34,027 nt of DNA from an uncultured Prochlorococcus sp. (GCA_902534675.1 CACAQQ010000009.1:1-34027), one strand, 5' to 3'; counted from the first letter of the stretch, positions 8,753-20,000 are shown. Made by a program: numbers and translations. The notes: generated by a model not told the origin, from the letters alone.

Positions 8753-11700
8753 ATGAGTTTAAATACTTTAGTTGATTATATTTCGAACACACAAATTACT
8801 TCTGAATTAATAAAAAGAATTTCAAAAAATAAAGAATTAAATATTGTTGGTTCAAGTAGATATGCAAAATCAATAATCTTAGATAGCATCGCAAAAAAAG
8901 AGAGGAAAAATATATTATTAATTTGTCCTAATGTAGAAATTGCCTACAAATGGATTGGTTATTTTGAAAGCATAAATAATAAAGCAATTTTATATTATCC
9001 TCCAACAGAACATCTACCATACGCATCAATCAATAAATCCAAAGAGATTGAATTTAGTCAGCTTACTGTATTATCCAAATTAATCAAAAAAGAAAAAAAG
9101 GAACATAACATTATTATTACAACAGAGAGATCACTACAACCTCATTTAATAAATAAAAGCTTAATAATAGAAAACAAGTTAGATTTACAAAAAGGGGTTC
9201 AAATTGAGATTCAAGAATTAGCAAATAAACTTACGTTGCTTGGTTATACAAAGGAAAATGTAACGTCAACTGAAGGATTCTGGAGTAGGAGAGGGGAAAT
9301 AATAGATATTTATCCTGTCAATAATGAGTTTCCAATAAGATTAGAATTTTTTGATAATGTAATTGAGAAAATAAGAGAATATGATCCACATACACAAAAA
9401 ACATTAGAAAGTATCAATAATATTGAAATAATACAAGCTGGATTTGATTTACTAATAAAAGATAAATTAAATAATTTGTCTAAGAACAGTATTTTTAATT
9501 CAGAAGATATAAATAAAAATAATCTTGATCGTTATTTAGGAATAATTGAAGAACAACCCTCAAATTTAATAGATTTTATAAATAAGGAAACAATTCTTGT
9601 AATTGATGAATTAGAAGATTGTAAAAAATTTGCTAATAATTGGTATCTTGATTCAGAATGTAACTTTGATAATTGTGCGTATGAATTAAATGAGATTCTT
9701 AAAAATAATGATATTAATTTAGAGGCCAAGCCTAATTTGCATCTAAAGTTTGACGAAATATTAAATTCGCTAGGAAATTTTGATTTAATAAAATTGTATG
9801 AATTTGAATCTAAAGTCAATCTTGATAATAGATTTTTGTTACAAGATAAGAGATTAAATTCATACTCTAAAAATATAGGAAAATTATCCAACGATATAAA
9901 TAAAAATATTAAAAATAAAGAAAAAGTATGGATATTATCAGCACAGCCATTGAGAACTAGGACTTTACTTTTTGAGCACGAATGTAACGCAAACTTTTTA
10001 ATCAATCCTAATGATATTGATGAAGCATTTAAGTCAATTAATAATTCAACTCCTTTAATTATAAAAAATAAGAACAATTATGAAATCGAGGGTTTTTATC
10101 TTCCGATATGGAAAGTTGTTCTGATTACAGATAAAGAATTATTTTCACAACAATCTATTTTTAATAATGTATTCATAAGAAGAAAAAAAAGAAGTAGCAA
10201 TTCAAATATAAATGTGAATAAGATTAGTCCAGGTGATTTTATAGTTCATAAAAATCATGGAATAGGAAAATTCTTAAAAATAGAAAAAATAAATATAACT
10301 GGAGATTCAAGAGATTATTTAGTCATTCAGTATCAAGATGGGAAGATAAGTGTTGCAGCTGATCAACTTGGTAGTATCAACAGGTATAGGTCAAGCGGAA
10401 AAATAAAGCCAAAAATAAATAAATTAGGAGGGACAGAATGGGAGAGAATAAAAGAGAAAAATAAGAAACAAATTAAAAAAGTTGCCGTCGATATTTTAAA
10501 ACTCTATGCAAAGAGAGAAAAATTAAAGGGACACATATACCCAGAAGATGGTCCTTGGCAAGATGAATTAGAGGAATCATTCCCTTATCAACCAACACCT
10601 GATCAAATTACTGCTGTAGAAGAAATTAAATCTGATATGGAAAGCGATAAGCCAATGGACAGGCTAGTTTGTGGAGATGTAGGATTTGGCAAAACAGAAG
10701 TCGCTGTTCGGGCAATTTTTAAGGCTATTACATCAGGGAAACAGGTAATATTATTAGCACCAACAACAATCCTAGCTCAGCAACATTGGAGAACAATTAA
10801 TAATAGATTTTCACCATACCCAATAAAAGTTTCATTACTCAATAGATTCAAAACTGCAAATGAGAGAAAAGAAATCTATGCAGGGTTGAAAAATAATAAA
10901 ATTGATTTAGTTGTAGCAACGCATCAAATTTTAGGAAAAGAAATTGAAATTAAAAACTTAGGTCTACTCGTTATTGATGAAGAACAAAGATTTGGAGTAA
11001 GACAAAAGGAGAAAATAAAAAAAATCAAAACCAACATAGACGTTTTAACTCTCTCGGCAACTCCTATTCCAAGAACACTTTATATGAGCTTATCCGGACT
11101 GAGACAAATGAGCTTACTAAATACTCCTCCGCCATCAAGAAGATCAATAAAAACATATTTATCAGAAATAGATATGGATGTTATTAGAACTGCAATTAAT
11201 CAAGAACTTGATAGGGGAGGTCAAATATTTTATGTTCTTCCAAGAATTTCTGATATTGATCAAGCTGTAAACAAATTAAAAAATATGTTTCCTAGTTTGA
11301 AATTTATTGTTGCTCATGGACAAATGAATGAAACAGAGCTTGAAAATGCAATGATTGCTTTTAATAATGGAGAAGTAGATCTAATGATATGCACAACGAT
11401 AATTGAAAGTGGATTAGATATCCCTAAAGTAAATACGATTATTATTGAAGATTCTCACAAATTTGGACTTTCACAACTTTATCAACTAAGAGGAAGAGTT
11501 GGTAGAAGCGGTGTACAAGCACATGCTTGGTTATTTTATCCAAATATAAATAAAATTAATGACGCTGCAAAACAAAGATTGAAAGCGATAAAAGATTTTT
11601 CGGAACTAGGAAGTGGATACCAACTTGCAATGAAAGATATGGAAATAAGAGGTGTTGGTAGTTTACTAGGAGAAGAACAAAGTGGAAAAGTTAACGCTAT

Positions 11701-12265
11701 TGGATATGATTTATACATAGAAATGCTCCATGAGGCTATTTCAGAAATCAGTGGGCAAGAAATACCAGAAGTTAGCGACACTCAAATTGATCTTCCAATA
11801 AATGCATTTATACCTACATCATGGATATTAAACAGGGAAGAGAAACTTGATGCTTACAAATCTGCTACTGAATGTTCAAATAATTATGAATTAACTGAAT
11901 TAGCAACAGACTGGGTTAATAGATATGGAAACTTACCCAAGCCTGTAGAGTCTTTAATTATGATAATGAGACTTAAATTACAAGCTAAAAAATGTGGTTT
12001 TAATAAGATCAAGCTAAAAAAGCCAAACATCGTTATAGAGACTAAATTAAAAAATTCTACTTTTAAAATTCTTAAAAATTCCTTAGCTACTAGTGTTCAA
12101 AATAAATTTAATTTTAATGAAGGAGAACAATTTTCAATCATCACTATAAGGGGTTTAGGAGCAACTGAAATTCAAAATCAAATTGATCAACTAACGTTGT
12201 GGTTCGGGTCTTTTGAAAGAGAAATAAAGAATTTTGATAAAGAACTTCTTATAAAAAAAGAATAA
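8753..12265 (+). CDS. mfd: Transcription-repair coupling factor
   Basis: 1170 aa; RNAP-interacting region (SPGDFIVHKNHGIGKF), Walker A DVGFGKTE, DEEQRFG, TTIIESGLDIPKVNTIII, QLRGRVGRSGVQAHAW. Confidence 0.96.
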   Translation: MSLNTLVDYISNTQITSELIKRISKNKELNIVGSSRYAKSIILDSIAKKERKNILLICPNVEIAYKWIGYFESINNKAILYYPPTEHLPYASINKSKEIEFSQLTVLSKLIKKEKKEHNIIITTERSLQPHLINKSLIIENKLDLQKGVQIEIQELANKLTLLGYTKENVTSTEGFWSRRGEIIDIYPVNNEFPIRLEFFDNVIEKIREYDPHTQKTLESINNIEIIQAGFDLLIKDKLNNLSKNSIFNSEDINKNNLDRYLGIIEEQPSNLIDFINKETILVIDELEDCKKFANNWYLDSECNFDNCAYELNEILKNNDINLEAKPNLHLKFDEILNSLGNFDLIKLYEFESKVNLDNRFLLQDKRLNSYSKNIGKLSNDINKNIKNKEKVWILSAQPLRTRTLLFEHECNANFLINPNDIDEAFKSINNSTPLIIKNKNNYEIEGFYLPIWKVVLITDKELFSQQSIFNNVFIRRKKRSSNSNINVNKISPGDFIVHKNHGIGKFLKIEKINITGDSRDYLVIQYQDGKISVAADQLGSINRYRSSGKIKPKINKLGGTEWERIKEKNKKQIKKVAVDILKLYAKREKLKGHIYPEDGPWQDELEESFPYQPTPDQITAVEEIKSDMESDKPMDRLVCGDVGFGKTEVAVRAIFKAITSGKQVILLAPTTILAQQHWRTINNRFSPYPIKVSLLNRFKTANERKEIYAGLKNNKIDLVVATHQILGKEIEIKNLGLLVIDEEQRFGVRQKEKIKKIKTNIDVLTLSATPIPRTLYMSLSGLRQMSLLNTPPPSRRSIKTYLSEIDMDVIRTAINQELDRGGQIFYVLPRISDIDQAVNKLKNMFPSLKFIVAHGQMNETELENAMIAFNNGEVDLMICTTIIESGLDIPKVNTIIIEDSHKFGLSQLYQLRGRVGRSGVQAHAWLFYPNINKINDAAKQRLKAIKDFSELGSGYQLAMKDMEIRGVGSLLGEEQSGKVNAIGYDLYIEMLHEAISEISGQEIPEVSDTQIDLPINAFIPTSWILNREEKLDAYKSATECSNNYELTELATDWVNRYGNLPKPVESLIMIMRLKLQAKKCGFNKIKLKKPNIVIETKLKNSTFKILKNSLATSVQNKFNFNEGEQFSIITIRGLGATEIQNQIDQLTLWFGSFEREIKNFDKELLIKKE

Positions 12266-12337
12266 ATTATTAAATAATTATTTAAAATCCGCGAAAGAGT
12301 TCAATTTCGGTTAGGTTGTTAAAAATTTATTTATTTT

Positions 12338-12499
12338 ATGGGTGAATATATAGACGTCGGGATACAATCATCGATTTTACCCTTATCAATTATTCTCTCT
12401 TCGATAGTTCTTGGTATTTACGCTTTGTTTGGAGTTGAGACAGAAAATGATGATGATGATTCTGACTCAGGAAGTGGCGGCCTAATGCAACCTATTTGA
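12338..12499 (+). CDS. Small single-TM protein with acidic/Gly C-terminus (53 aa), not in ORF track
   Basis: Hand translation: MGEYIDVGIQSSILPLSIILSSIVLGIYALFGVETENDDDDSDSGSGGLMQPI, then TGA. Stops 2 bp before the convergent ORF at 12502. Confidence 0.7.
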   Translation: MGEYIDVGIQSSILPLSIILSSIVLGIYALFGVETENDDDDSDSGSGGLMQPI

Positions 12500-12501
12500 A
12501 A

Positions 12502-12870
12502 TTACTTATAAACAATTTGTTTTGACTTTCTCTTAGAGACTTTAAATAACCTATTAAATGAACCTATCATTAAAATAAGAGCAGTAAAGGAAGATACAAA
12601 AATAAAAATCAATAAAAATATCTCATAGAGATATGAAAAGATTTCAATTAATAATAAAAAAGATTTATTTAATGTCGAAGGTAGATTTTGTAACAGCAAA
12701 TTTTTATTAGGAATTAAATAATTTATATAAACTAATAAAACACTCAAAATAAACAAAAAGAAAGATTCAATAAATAGTCTTCTTTTAGATTTTCTTCTTA
12801 AATTTAATTTTTTTTTAAAAATATATTTATCAGTTTTAATATTCAAATTTGGGATGTTTAAATCTGCCAT
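12502..12870 (-). CDS. Hypothetical membrane protein, two predicted TM segments
   Basis: 122 aa ORF; hydrophobic segments FIESFFLFILSVLLVYINYLI and IFLLIFIFVSSFTALILMIG. Confidence 0.6.
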   Translation of the reverse strand: MADLNIPNLNIKTDKYIFKKKLNLRRKSKRRLFIESFFLFILSVLLVYINYLIPNKNLLLQNLPSTLNKSFLLLIEIFSYLYEIFLLIFIFVSSFTALILMIGSFNRLFKVSKRKSKQIVYK

Positions 12871-12957
12871 AAATCAAAGCTCAAAGAAAAAATTTGAATA
12901 ACTCTGAAAGAAATTAACCTATAGTATCGTGTTTGTATTTAAGATGCTAATTGCTTT

Positions 12958-13548
12958 TTATTCAGGGTTTATTAGTTCTTTTTTTTCTATATTTTCAAAA
13001 GGACTTGAAAAATAAATAAAAGAAGAAGAGAATATAATTAAAGAACAAATTGCAATTAACGGTGGAATAAAGAAATTGAAAAATATAACTTTTTTATTTA
13101 ACCCAAATCTTAAATTTTTAGGAATCTTAGTAGGTATATCAGTTTTTTTTATTCTTACTTTTGGCGATTCATTTAACTGATCAAAACAATTTATGGTATC
13201 TGAAAGTAATGAATTACCAATCTTTAAAACTAATGGATTTACATTTGGTTTAGAGCTCTTGAGAACAATATTATGTATGTGGAGATTATCGGCTTTTATA
13301 TCTATTAATTTAGACTCATATATTGGGTTTTCGTTTTTGATTAAAAGATTTGAATAAATATAAAAAGCATCCATAATAGGACCTAAATGTTCAATTTTTC
13401 CTTCAATAAGTGGTTTATCAACCATGGTTAATTTCCATTGAGAAATAATAGATATTTGATCTTTATTTTCATTATTGGAGTAATCTGGCAATCCAATAAT
13501 TTCGAGTCTTGCTGAAGATTGATGAAATGACAATTTATTTTGAATCAT
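12958..13548 (-). CDS. DUF4335-like cyanobacterial protein
   Basis: 196 aa; LSFHQSSARLEIIGLPDYS...WKLTMVDKPLIEGKIEHLGPIMDAFYIY resembles the DUF4335 N-terminus; C-terminal TM helix. Confidence 0.7.
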   Translation of the reverse strand: MIQNKLSFHQSSARLEIIGLPDYSNNENKDQISIISQWKLTMVDKPLIEGKIEHLGPIMDAFYIYSNLLIKNENPIYESKLIDIKADNLHIHNIVLKSSKPNVNPLVLKIGNSLLSDTINCFDQLNESPKVRIKKTDIPTKIPKNLRFGLNKKVIFFNFFIPPLIAICSLIIFSSSFIYFSSPFENIEKKELINPE

Positions 13549-13549
13549 A

Positions 13550-14074
13550 TTAAAAATCGTATAAAAAATTCTTCAACTTTTGATAACCCTGATTTGAAAT
13601 GCAAAAAGATAAAATAAGCAAAGATTTTATGATAATTTCATCATTTTCAGCTTGATTTAAAAGCTTTTTCACTCTTATGCTATTTATGTTAAATCTCTCT
13701 TTAATCAACTCAATAAATCTCTCATTAAAATCATTCCAAATAACTGAATTCACTTCAATATCTTCTTTAGATTTCAGTATCTCTCTGATGTAAGGATATA
13801 AATATTTAGACATTTCAACTGTAATTCTAATTAGAGCATCGAATTCGTTAAGTTTAATATTGTTTGTAACATAAGATTTTCTCAATGGATTATTGTTTCT
13901 TAATTTCCAAATAGTCACTTTATTTGGTAAAACATTATTTAAATTAAGTCTATTTGATAAGGCGTAAAAGGATTGGATACCATTTAAGTCAATAGTTTCT
14001 AGTATTAATAATAATAAATCAAGCTTCTCTATAGATTTTCTTGAAACTTGATTTCCTCTGGTTAAAACTGTAAT
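13550..14074 (-). CDS. DUF3038-like cyanobacterial protein; start codon unclear
   Basis: The track calls 13550-13918 from an internal GTG. The same frame stays open upstream to 14080 with DUF3038-like sequence (ITVLTRGNQVSRKSIEKLDLLLLILETIDLNGIQSFYALSNRLNLNNVLPNKV). Adjacent to a DUF4335-like gene. 14074 marks an in-frame ATT, a tentative start. Confidence 0.6.
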   Translation of the reverse strand: MTVLTRGNQVSRKSIEKLDLLLLILETIDLNGIQSFYALSNRLNLNNVLPNKVTIWKLRNNNPLRKSYVTNNIKLNEFDALIRITVEMSKYLYPYIREILKSKEDIEVNSVIWNDFNERFIELIKERFNINSIRVKKLLNQAENDEIIIKSLLILSFCISNQGYQKLKNFLYDF

Positions 14075-14113
14075 TGTTCTTTATTAGAATATGGTCTAAT
14101 TATAACAGGATTA

Positions 14114-14311
14114 TTAATCCATTTTTTGAAATAAAAATGAATATAACTTATCTAGTTCTTCAATAGTTAGCATTCCATAACTCCATAATAATATTGGTAA
14201 TGGAGTGTTATTTTTTACAGATAATTTTATACCAAGTTCAATAGTAGATTCATCTAAACCTAATACATTAAATAAATAAATTATCATTTCTCTAGATACA
14301 AAATTATTCAT
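14114..14311 (-). CDS. DUF2949-like small cyanobacterial protein
   Basis: 65 aa; LGLDESTIELGIKLSVKNNTPLPILLWSYGMLTIEELDKLYSFL resembles DUF2949. Confidence 0.7.
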   Translation of the reverse strand: MNNFVSREMIIYLFNVLGLDESTIELGIKLSVKNNTPLPILLWSYGMLTIEELDKLYSFLFQKMD

Positions 14312-14316
14312 GAATT

Positions 14317-15471
14317 CTATTTAATACTTGAGTAAATGAGAGATTTAGTCATTTGATTTAGGACTAATTTTCTTGTAAAAAGAAATTTATTTAAAAGTAA
14401 AAATGAAAATTTCCTAATTGGAAATAGAAAAATGTTTCTATTAGCAAAAATTGATATCAATGAGTCAGTTATAAAAATAGTGAAGATTATATCTAAAATC
14501 CTGCTTGAAAAATACTTAAATTTAAATAATATCAATTGCATTTTAGTAATAGCAGTATTTTTATTAAAAAGATCATAAATAGTATTAACATCTCTCCAAC
14601 AAGTATTTAGACCCTGACCACCAACAGGATGAAATGTATGAAATGCATCTCCTACAAAAACTATTTTTTTAAAATTTAAAACTGGTAAATTTAAGGATAA
14701 TGAAACAGGAAAAATATTAAATTCGCCAATTATTTGGTCCAACTTAAATTTATCTGGCAAGATTGTTGATAAATTATCCAATAAAAAATTCTTGTCAGAA
14801 TTTAATCTTTCAATAGCCTTTAATGTACTGGAAGTCCAAATTACTTGATATAAGTTTTTTTCTAAAGGTAATAATGCAAGTGGGCCTTCTTTTCTAAAAA
14901 TTTCATAAGCACGCTTTTCACAATGACCTCTAAGATAAACTTTAAAAGTTAAACAAGACTGACTATAAGATTTTTTTATATCAACAAAATCTAAGGATTT
15001 TTTATCAAGTGAATTTGCTCCCGTTGAAAAGAATTGATAATCAAATAGTATTTTTTTACTCAACAATCTCTTTGATGTCATAAAAAAAATATTTTCATAA
15101 TTATCAATCTCTTGAAAAAATACGTTCATGAGATCCGAATGTTTAACTACCCAGCCAATATTTTCAGCAGAACTTATATCATCATCTAAATCAGAAGTTG
15201 ATAAATTGGTAAAAGCAGAAGTTACGCTATCTGAGATTGAAAGAGTATCAAAGCCAAATAAAAAAGGTTCTAATTTTTCCCACAGTCTGAATTTAGATAA
15301 GATTTTTCTTGTTGAGTGAGTAATTGCATAAGTTTTATCTTTATCAATTAACATATCTTTTGTTAATAAATCAGTTAAAAAAATATTGCAATCAAATTTT
15401 GAAAGTGCAATTGAAAGTAATAAACCTGTGGGACCTGATCCAACAATATTAAAATTAAATTTATTTTTCAT
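14317..15471 (-). CDS. UbiH/COQ6-type FAD-dependent monooxygenase
   Basis: 384 aa; FAD-binding GSGPTGLLLSIALSKF and GDAFHTFHPVGGQGLNTCWRD motifs. Confidence 0.85.
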   Translation of the reverse strand: MKNKFNFNIVGSGPTGLLLSIALSKFDCNIFLTDLLTKDMLIDKDKTYAITHSTRKILSKFRLWEKLEPFLFGFDTLSISDSVTSAFTNLSTSDLDDDISSAENIGWVVKHSDLMNVFFQEIDNYENIFFMTSKRLLSKKILFDYQFFSTGANSLDKKSLDFVDIKKSYSQSCLTFKVYLRGHCEKRAYEIFRKEGPLALLPLEKNLYQVIWTSSTLKAIERLNSDKNFLLDNLSTILPDKFKLDQIIGEFNIFPVSLSLNLPVLNFKKIVFVGDAFHTFHPVGGQGLNTCWRDVNTIYDLFNKNTAITKMQLILFKFKYFSSRILDIIFTIFITDSLISIFANRNIFLFPIRKFSFLLLNKFLFTRKLVLNQMTKSLIYSSIK

Positions 15472-15490
15472 CAGATTATATAAGCAACAA

Positions 15491-16132
15491 CTATTTATTC
15501 AAATAAATATAGCAAATTTCCTCAAATGCTGGTCTTAATAAATATGGGTACTCACCAACCCATAAGTTTATTTCAGGAAGCCAAGCATCAGTCAAATAAA
15601 AATCTCTGTCATAATTACGGTTATCAGATGTTATTAAACATCTAATGCTCGAACCCACCCTAATTTGACTGTGCTTATTTTCCATAGGAAAACTTAATTT
15701 TTCCAAATAACCATCTTCATCTTCTAATTCAAGTACTAACCAAGTCCTTTTGTTTTCTATAACTTCTAGTCGGCCTTGCCTATTAGATTGTTCTCTTGAA
15801 CTTTCAATCTTTTCTGTTTTATAGATATCTGATATGTAGCCATCAAATATAGAAAAAAATTTATATTTTCTTAATTGCAAATTTTTTCTACTTGATTCAA
15901 GAATTGGGCCCCAGATGATATACAAAAAGAAACCTACACATAGGAATAACCAGAAATTATTAGTTTGATCTCCAGTCGAACTAATAATTAATGAGATAAA
16001 TCCACCAATTGAAGAAACTATTACTCTTTGAAGTATTTTTCTCGGATTCCCCAACGCATACTTAAATTGACTTCCTGTACCAACTGCAGGAATAAGTTTT
16101 GAAATTTGACTTGAATTAATTGGAATTAACAT
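15491..16132 (-). CDS. Conserved cyanobacterial membrane protein of unknown function
   Basis: 213 aa; N-terminal TM pair then a soluble domain ending in LWVGEYPYLLRPAFEEI. Recognised only as a cyanobacterial type, without functional assignment. Confidence 0.65.
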   Translation of the reverse strand: MLIPINSSQISKLIPAVGTGSQFKYALGNPRKILQRVIVSSIGGFISLIISSTGDQTNNFWLFLCVGFFLYIIWGPILESSRKNLQLRKYKFFSIFDGYISDIYKTEKIESSREQSNRQGRLEVIENKRTWLVLELEDEDGYLEKLSFPMENKHSQIRVGSSIRCLITSDNRNYDRDFYLTDAWLPEINLWVGEYPYLLRPAFEEICYIYLNK

Positions 16133-16133
16133 T

Positions 16134-16982
16134 TTAAAAAATCAATTTTTCAAGTCCGTAAACTAAAGTTTCATAATTACCAATTTTTTTAATAGCTTGT
16201 AAAACTCCTGGCATATATGCCTTTCTATCAATAGTGTCATGCTTAATTGTATAAGTTTCACCTGGAGATCCCATAATTACTATCTGGTGAGCGAGTAATC
16301 CTGGTAATCGCACAGAATGTATATTAATTCCTGAATCTCTAAGCCCACCCCGTACACCTTTCAATGACTCAGACTCTTTTACTAACTTCTGATTAAATTT
16401 CTTTGGATATTCTTCAATCATTTCTGCAGTTTTTATACAAGTCCCACTAGGAGAATCAGCTTTTTGATTATGATGCATCTCTATTAATTCAATATTGTCA
16501 TAAAACCTTGCAGCTACCGATGCCGCCTGCTGAAGAAGAACCATTCCTATTGAAAAATTAGGAATTATTGCACAGCCAACAGATGCTTTCTGAGCAAAAA
16601 CAGACAAATCTTTTATTTGCGAAGGAGAAAGTCCTGTGGTTCCTACAACTGGCAAAATACCGTATGCGATAGCTGATCTGGTATTTTCATACACAGAATC
16701 AGGATGAGTAAAATCAACCAGAACAGGTTTAATATTTTCATTTCTATAATTTTGACTAACGGAACATAAAGTTCCTTCAAAATCGCTAGAAACAAAAACA
16801 TTACAATTTTTCACCTTCAATAATTCAGAAATATTTGAGCCATTGTTCTTTTCATTTATGTCAATTGCTGCAACAAGTTCACAATCTGTAGAATTTAATA
16901 CTGCATTTACAACTTCGCCACCCATTCTACCTAAAGCTCCGGATACTAGTACTGGAATAGGTTTTTGAGAATTTTTAATCAT
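16134..16982 (-). CDS. dapB: 4-hydroxy-tetrahydrodipicolinate reductase
   Basis: 282 aa; [62 protein letters not shown]. Confidence 0.95.
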   Translation of the reverse strand: MIKNSQKPIPVLVSGALGRMGGEVVNAVLNSTDCELVAAIDINEKNNGSNISELLKVKNCNVFVSSDFEGTLCSVSQNYRNENIKPVLVDFTHPDSVYENTRSAIAYGILPVVGTTGLSPSQIKDLSVFAQKASVGCAIIPNFSIGMVLLQQAASVAARFYDNIELIEMHHNQKADSPSGTCIKTAEMIEEYPKKFNQKLVKESESLKGVRGGLRDSGINIHSVRLPGLLAHQIVIMGSPGETYTIKHDTIDRKAYMPGVLQAIKKIGNYETLVYGLEKLIF

Positions 16983-17084
16983 TTTTGTAAAAAATTTTTT
17001 TTTAAAGGTTGTTACACGCTATTTATATTGCACACAATAACGTCTTTTCATTCGTAGGCTGGTAGAAATACTCAAAGAAAATCA

Positions 17085-20000
17085 ATGTTTACGCAGGTCC
17101 GCTCAGCAAACCGCAGAGTATCTCCTGTTGAGGATAACAAACACAAAGTTGTAATAAAAGCAGTTTATGTTGTCCTTGAGCCACAATACCAAAATTCCTT
17201 AACGGAAGCTGCAAAGTCAATAAATGAGATGAATGGGCCAATAGGTATAGACCTTAGCGGCTATCTTATTGAAGAGCTTAGAAATGAAAGTAATTTTGAA
17301 GATTTTAAAGAAGACATAGCTAATGCAGATATATTTGTAGCTTCCCTAATTTTCATTGAAGATCTTGCTCAAAAAGTAGTTGATGCAGTATCTCCATATA
17401 AAGACAAGCTTAAAGCCTCAATTATTTTTCCTTCCATGCCAGAGGTAATGAGATTAAATAAATTAGGTTCATTTAGTATGGCCCAGCTTGGTCAATCTAA
17501 AAGTATTATTGGAGATTTAATAAAAAAGAAAAAAGAATCTGATGGAGCAAGCTTCCAAGATTCAATGTTGAAGTTATTAAATACGCTACCTTCAATACTT
17601 AAATATCTACCAGTAGAAAAAGCGCAAGATGCTAGAACATTCATTCTGAGTTTTCAGTACTGGTTAGGTGGTACTACTGAGAACTTAAAGAACTTCTTGT
17701 TAATGATTTCTGAAAAGTATGCAGTTTCAGAGAACATAAAAGATCAAATAGAAGAATTCAAAATTCAAGACCCTGAAACATTCCCGGATTTAGGAATTTG
17801 GCATCCACTTGCTCCTTGCATGTTTGAAAGTCTTAAAGAATATCAAAATTGGGAGAACAATAGGAAAGATATAAACCCTAAAGATGACAAAACTCCAACG
17901 ATAGGTTTAGTGCTTCAAAGAAGCCATATAGTTACTGGTGATGATGCTCATTACGTTGCCGTAATTCAAGAATTGGAATACAGAGGTGCGAGAGTACTAC
18001 CTATCTTCTGTGGAGGTCTAGATTTTTCTAAACCAGTTAATGAATTTTATTATGATTCCATAAATAAGGATCAACCTATAGTAGACGGAGTTGTATCTCT
18101 TACAGGATTTGCACTAGTTGGTGGACCAGCAAGACAAGATCATCCTAAAGCTATTGAAGCTCTTAAAAGGCTAAACAGACCATATATGGTGGCCCTTCCA
18201 TTAGTCTTCCAAACCACACAAGAATGGGAAGATAGTGATCTAGGGTTACACCCAGTTCAGGTAGCACTTCAGATTGCAATTCCAGAGCTTGATGGTGCTA
18301 TTGAACCTATTATCCTCTCAGGTCGTGATGATGCTACAGGCAAAGCTCATACGCTACAAGATCGAGTTGATGTAATCGCTGAAAGAGCCATAAAATGGTC
18401 AACTTTAAGAGTTAAACAAAGAAAGGACAAAAAATTAGCCATCACAGTATTTAGTTTTCCACCAGACAAAGGAAATGTTGGTACGGCAGCATACTTGAAT
18501 GTTTTTGGTTCAATTTATAGAGTACTTCTCGAGATGAAATCGAAAGGATATCAAATAGATGAACTACCAAGTAATTCAAAAGAATTAATGGAAAAAGTAA
18601 TTAACAACCCTGAAGCTATGGATGGCTCTCCAGAGTTAAATATTGCGCATAAGATGTCAGTAAAAGAATACGAAGAATTTACACCATATTCACAAAGACT
18701 TGAAGAGAATTGGGGGAAACCTCCTGGGAACCTAAATAGTGATGGACAAAACCTTCTTATCTATGGAAAACATTTTGGAAATGTTTTTATAGGAGTTCAA
18801 CCTACATTCGGTTATGAAGGTGATCCTATGAGATTACTCTATTCAAGAAGTGCTAGTCCTCATCATGGTTTTGCTGCTTATTACACATATGTAGAAAAAA
18901 TCTGGGGGGCTGATGCTGTTCTTCATTTTGGAACTCACGGCTCACTTGAATTTATGCCTGGAAAACAAATGGGCATGAGTGAAACTTGCTATCCGGATTC
19001 TCTCATTGGATCATTGCCTAATTTGTATTACTATGCTGCGAATAACCCTTCTGAAGCAACGATTGCGAAGAGAAGAGGATATGCTTCAACTATTAGTTAT
19101 CTGACTCCTCCAGCGGAAAATGCAGGACTCTACAAAGGACTTAAAGAACTAAGTGAGCTCGTTGGTTCTTATCAACAATTAAGAGAAAATAGTAGAGGTA
19201 TTCAAATTGTTAATGCAATTGTTGAAACTTCTAAACAATGTAACCTTGACAAAGATGTAGAGCTCCCTTCAAAAGACGTAGAAGAGCTTTCAATAGATGA
19301 AAGAGATTTATTTGTTGGTAATGTCTATAAACAGTTGATGGAAATTGAAAGTAGATTATTACCTTGCGGTCTTCATACTATTGGAGAAGCTCCAACAGCA
19401 GAAGAAGCTGTTGCAACTCTTGTAAATATTGCATCTTTAGAAAGAGAACAAGAAAGCTTAAGATCTCTTCCTGGATTACTCGCAGAATCCATAGGTCTGA
19501 CTATTGAACAAATTTATGATGGTAATAATAAAGGTGAACTCAAATTTGTAGAGTTAAATGAAAAAATCATAAAGACAGCAAGAGAGTCTATTTTTGCGAT
19601 GGTCAACTCTTTAAAAATTGTTGATGGCAGAGTTTATTTAGAAAAATCACTTCTTTCTAAATTGTTTGACTTTCTTAAAGTATTTGGTCTGAATTTACCT
19701 ACCCCTTGGCTAAGAATCTGTAACTTAAATGGATTTAACGAAGTTAACCAGAAGGAATTAAATAAATTATTTGATTACTTACTTTTCTGTTTGGAACAGG
19801 TCTGTGCTGATAAAGAAATGGATAGCCTCATTAAAGCATTAGATGGAAATTATGTTTTACCTGGACCAGGTGGAGATCCGATAAGAAATCCAGGTGTTTT
19901 ACCCAGTGGTAAAAATATCCATGCGCTTGATCCCCAATCAATCCCTACTACAGCAGCAGTAGCTGCTGCAAAGTCGGTTGTCGACAAATTAATTGAGAGA

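Noticed and set aside
16983-17084. Divergent dapB/chlH promoter region with possible -35/-10 elements
   Set aside because: The AT-rich sequence gives several weak matches with wrong spacing; I cannot place a promoter reliably.
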